Part shown: positions 61,978 to 64,000 of the stretch, piece after piece
Numbering within the stretch: position 1 is the stretch's first letter
How the letters are laid out: each line of letters opens with the position of its first letter
From: an uncultured Erythrobacter sp.
Lineage (GTDB): Bacteria; Pseudomonadota; Alphaproteobacteria; Sphingomonadales; Sphingomonadaceae
NCBI GenBank assembly: GCA_947488755.1
Contig: CANLAD010000001.1
Coordinates: 634,247 to 698,246, forward strand
Length of the DNA stretch: 64,000 nucleotides
Direction: 5' to 3'
Notes under the pieces: model-generated
What the model was told of the DNA's origin: nothing
What the model saw: only the letters and a program-made list of their open reading frames with translations
Databases searched by the model: none
Made by a program: the position numbers and the translations under genes

Positions 61978-63413
61978 ACCGCGAACAATCCATACTCACG
62001 TCCCGCGGGTTGACCGATGCGCGCGACCGGCTTGTTTCCGCCGATGAACCGCTCGCCTCGCTGCAGCGGGACGCGGGCGGCACGGTCCCGGGCGCGCTAG
62101 CCGTGCCGGAACTGCTCGATCTGGTGCGTCAGGCGCGAGAGATCGGGTTAAAAATTGCCAGAGATTTCAGCGCTTTCAACGGCACCGAAACGGTTCGCGG
62201 CTTTGCCCGCATCCACCCCCAGTCCGAAGCCAACGGCGGTGGGTGCGAAATCCTGGTTGAAAACTGGCAACGCAGCCTGGAACCGCTCGCGGGCGCCAAG
62301 GAGATCGCCGCCCTGCTCGACGAGATCGATCGCAGCGCAGCTGAAGTGACCGGCCGCTTGGATGCGCGTCAACGCGTGCAGTATCTCAACAGCGATGCTG
62401 CGGACGCCAAGGCGCTTTGCGAGGCGATAGAGGCCAAGCCTGGCAAGCTGTGGAGCGATTATCTCGACAAGGACGGCGCCGATATTCAACAACCGCTGCA
62501 CTGGCGCGTGCTTGACGCGACGCGCTGCTCCATTCCCGGATCGACGCGCGATTGGCGGGTTAGGCTCATTCCCGTGGGCTCGGCGGAGGCGGCACCGCAC
62601 GCTTTTGAACTGCTCTTGATCGCCGACCAGCTCTTGCCGGAGCCAAGCGCCTCAGACGATGCCGACACTGCGCATTCGCGCCTGATGGGGAGCGCGCTTA
62701 CCCCGGTTTTGCGCGAGCCGATCGCGCGGGTCATCGCCAATGCCGAGACAATCCGCGCCCGGCTCGCCGGTCCATTGCGCGCCGAATACAGCGAGTATGC
62801 GGGGCACATCGCCTCGGCAGGACAGCATCTTTCGGCTATGCTCGATGATCTGGTCGATCTTGAGGTGGTCGAGGCGGCGGATTTCTCGACGGCGAAAGAG
62901 CGCGTCGATCTGGTCGATGCAGCCCGGCGGGCTGTAGGAATTCTCGGCGTTCGCGCGCAGGCTCGCAGCATTGAAGTGGTTCTGCCCGAGGATGCTCAAG
63001 ACAGCGTGGCGATCGGAGAATTCCGCCGCGTTTTGCAGATCCTGATCAATCTTGTCGGCAATGCCATCGCTTATTCGCCAGAAGGAAGCACGGTCGCGAT
63101 CGATATAGAGCCCGTCCACGACGGCGCGGTATCGCTGATCGTCCAGGACGAAGGACCGGGCGTCGATCCCGAACAAGCGAGGCGTGTATTCGACAAGTTC
63201 GAGCGGCTCGGACGCGACAGTGATGTCGCCGGTGAAGGCGGATCGGGGCTTGGCCTTTATATTTCGCGCAGGCTGGCGCGAGTGATGGGCGGCGACCTTG
63301 AATGTGTCGCACCATCAGGCAGCGCACAGCGGCGCGGGGCGACGTTCAGGCTAAGCCTGCCTGCCGCCCCGCCCCATCAAAGGGGTACTGAAGGGGGTCA
63401 GAAGCGACCCTAG
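61974..63413 (+). CDS. Histidine-kinase-like protein with degenerate H-box
   Basis: About 479 residues from an ATG overlapping the previous stop. The C-terminal HATPase domain is intact: N-box [14 protein letters not shown] (N363), G1 box DEGPGV (D392) and G2 box [18 protein letters not shown]. The preceding dimerisation helix reads [20 protein letters not shown] at residues 240-259. It aligns with the canonical MSHELRTPL, so the phosphoacceptor histidine is proline P244 and the adjacent acid is V245. The N-terminal ~230 residues form a PAS-like or novel sensing region without membrane helices. It may be a pseudokinase or a phosphatase/ATP sensor. Confidence 0.75.
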   Translation: MNREQSILTSRGLTDARDRLVSADEPLASLQRDAGGTVPGALAVPELLDLVRQAREIGLKIARDFSAFNGTETVRGFARIHPQSEANGGGCEILVENWQRSLEPLAGAKEIAALLDEIDRSAAEVTGRLDARQRVQYLNSDAADAKALCEAIEAKPGKLWSDYLDKDGADIQQPLHWRVLDATRCSIPGSTRDWRVRLIPVGSAEAAPHAFELLLIADQLLPEPSASDDADTAHSRLMGSALTPVLREPIARVIANAETIRARLAGPLRAEYSEYAGHIASAGQHLSAMLDDLVDLEVVEAADFSTAKERVDLVDAARRAVGILGVRAQARSIEVVLPEDAQDSVAIGEFRRVLQILINLVGNAIAYSPEGSTVAIDIEPVHDGAVSLIVQDEGPGVDPEQARRVFDKFERLGRDSDVAGEGGSGLGLYISRRLARVMGGDLECVAPSGSAQRRGATFRLSLPAAPPHQRGTEGGQKRP

Positions 63414-64000
63414 CGCTTGCTCACCGGCACGTAATCGCGCTGGGTCGGACCTGTATAGAGCTGACGTGGGCGACCGATGACCTGGCCTGGATCGGAGATC
63501 ATTTCGTTCCACTGCGCGACCCAGCCCACCGTGCGGGCAAGGGCGAACAGCGCGGTGAACATGGTCGTCGGGAAGCCGATCGCCGACAGTATGATCCCTG
63601 AATAGAAGTCCACGTTCGGGAACAGCTTCTTCTCCTTGAAGTAATCGTCATTGAGCGCGATTTCCTCAAGCTGAAGCGCGGTCTCGAATACCGGATCCTT
63701 CACCTTCAGTGCATCGAACACCTCGCGCACTGTCTTCTGCATGACAGTCGCACGCGGATCGTAGTTCTTGTAGACGCGGTGGCCAAAGCCCATCAGGCGG
63801 AACGGATCGTTCTTGTCCTTCGCCCGCTCGATATAGTGCGGGATTTTGTCCGGCGTGCCGATTTCGCGTAGCATGTTGAGCGCCGCTTCGTTGGCGCCGC
63901 CATGGGCCGGTCCCCACAGGCAGGCAATGCCCGCTGCGATGCAGGCGAAGGGATTCGCGCCCGACGAACCGGCGAGCCGCACGGTCGAGGTGGAGGCGTT
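63410..64000 (-). CDS. gltA: Citrate synthase, C-terminal part
   Basis: About 197 codons of the C-terminus lie inside the window; the start is beyond the right edge. The first step of the TCA cycle (acetyl-CoA plus oxaloacetate) is indicated by the catalytic residues H in [12 protein letters not shown] and H in [15 protein letters not shown], and by the [16 protein letters not shown] segment. The C-terminus [20 protein letters not shown] is typical of the hexameric proteobacterial type II enzyme. Its last 4 bases overlap the convergent kinase-like gene. Confidence 0.96.
   Translation of the reverse strand, partial: NASTSTVRLAGSSGANPFACIAAGIACLWGPAHGGANEAALNMLREIGTPDKIPHYIERAKDKNDPFRLMGFGHRVYKNYDPRATVMQKTVREVFDALKVKDPVFETALQLEEIALNDDYFKEKKLFPNVDFYSGIILSAIGFPTTMFTALFALARTVGWVAQWNEMISDPGQVIGRPRQLYTGPTQRDYVPVSKR

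Noticed and set aside
1-64000. CRISPR arrays, tRNA or rRNA genes, insertion sequences, prophage
   Set aside because: I found no regularly spaced direct repeats, no tRNA-like cloverleaf in the gaps, and no transposase or phage structural genes. The palindromic elements are dispersed intergenic repeats, not arrays.

Overview
The window looks like a chromosomal segment of a high-G+C alphaproteobacterium of the order Sphingomonadales, most likely family Erythrobacteraceae. This rests on gene content and order rather than a database match: a complete 14-gene complex I operon with alphaproteobacterial subunit sizes, both RNase E and RNase J, a DUF1467 membrane protein beside RNase J, and genes of the exosortase A (XrtA) extracellular-polysaccharide system. 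Genes are tightly packed, with many ATGA, GTGA and TGATG overlaps. I see no tRNA, rRNA, CRISPR array, insertion sequence or prophage.

1-8744: a lytic transglycosylase fragment and a uracil-DNA-glycosylase-like protein lie on the minus strand. On the plus strand follow ETF-ubiquinone oxidoreductase, a 128-bp palindromic repeat that supplies the ribosome binding site of ispE, an N-formylglutamate amidohydrolase-family gene, ilvD, a bifunctional NAD(P)H-hydrate repair enzyme and a 23S-rRNA m5U-type methyltransferase. 8750-14586: a partial XrtA island (acyl carrier protein, acyl-CoA ligase, PLP decarboxylase, coiled-coil protein, polysaccharide deacetylase) ends in a gene that closely resembles RpfF, the DSF quorum-signal synthase. 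14611-20998: zapE, a hotdog thioesterase and a lone sdhB, then an SDR, two adjacent ATP-grasp ligases and a methyltransferase.

21076-36818: RNase E and, after a 429-bp divergent intergenic region, the cell-wall pair amidase and PBP1A. Then come prfB, a signal-peptide-bearing methyltransferase, a nitronate monooxygenase, a GNAT, an esterase, a D-2-hydroxyacid dehydrogenase, an SH3 protein, a thiolase and coniferyl aldehyde dehydrogenase. 36828-37583 is an orphan gene.

37814-54293: nuoA to nuoN, all 14 subunits in canonical order. Five non-nuo genes, mostly small membrane or exported proteins, are stitched in by stop/start overlaps, and four palindromic repeat elements sit in the gaps. birA, coaX, rnj and a DUF1467 gene follow.

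57842-63413: a minus-strand 851-residue protein has two N-terminal membrane segments, a very long coiled coil and a conserved-looking C-terminal tail; this is the architecture of the polarity factor TipN. Facing it are an Hpt-like protein without the phosphoacceptor histidine, a helical protein and a histidine-kinase-like protein with an intact ATP site but proline in place of the H-box histidine. A CtrA-like motif precedes the second of these. The window ends inside gltA. The least described parts are this degenerate-phosphorelay locus, the extra genes inside the nuo operon, the RpfF homologue beside XrtA genes, and the tandem ATP-grasp pair.
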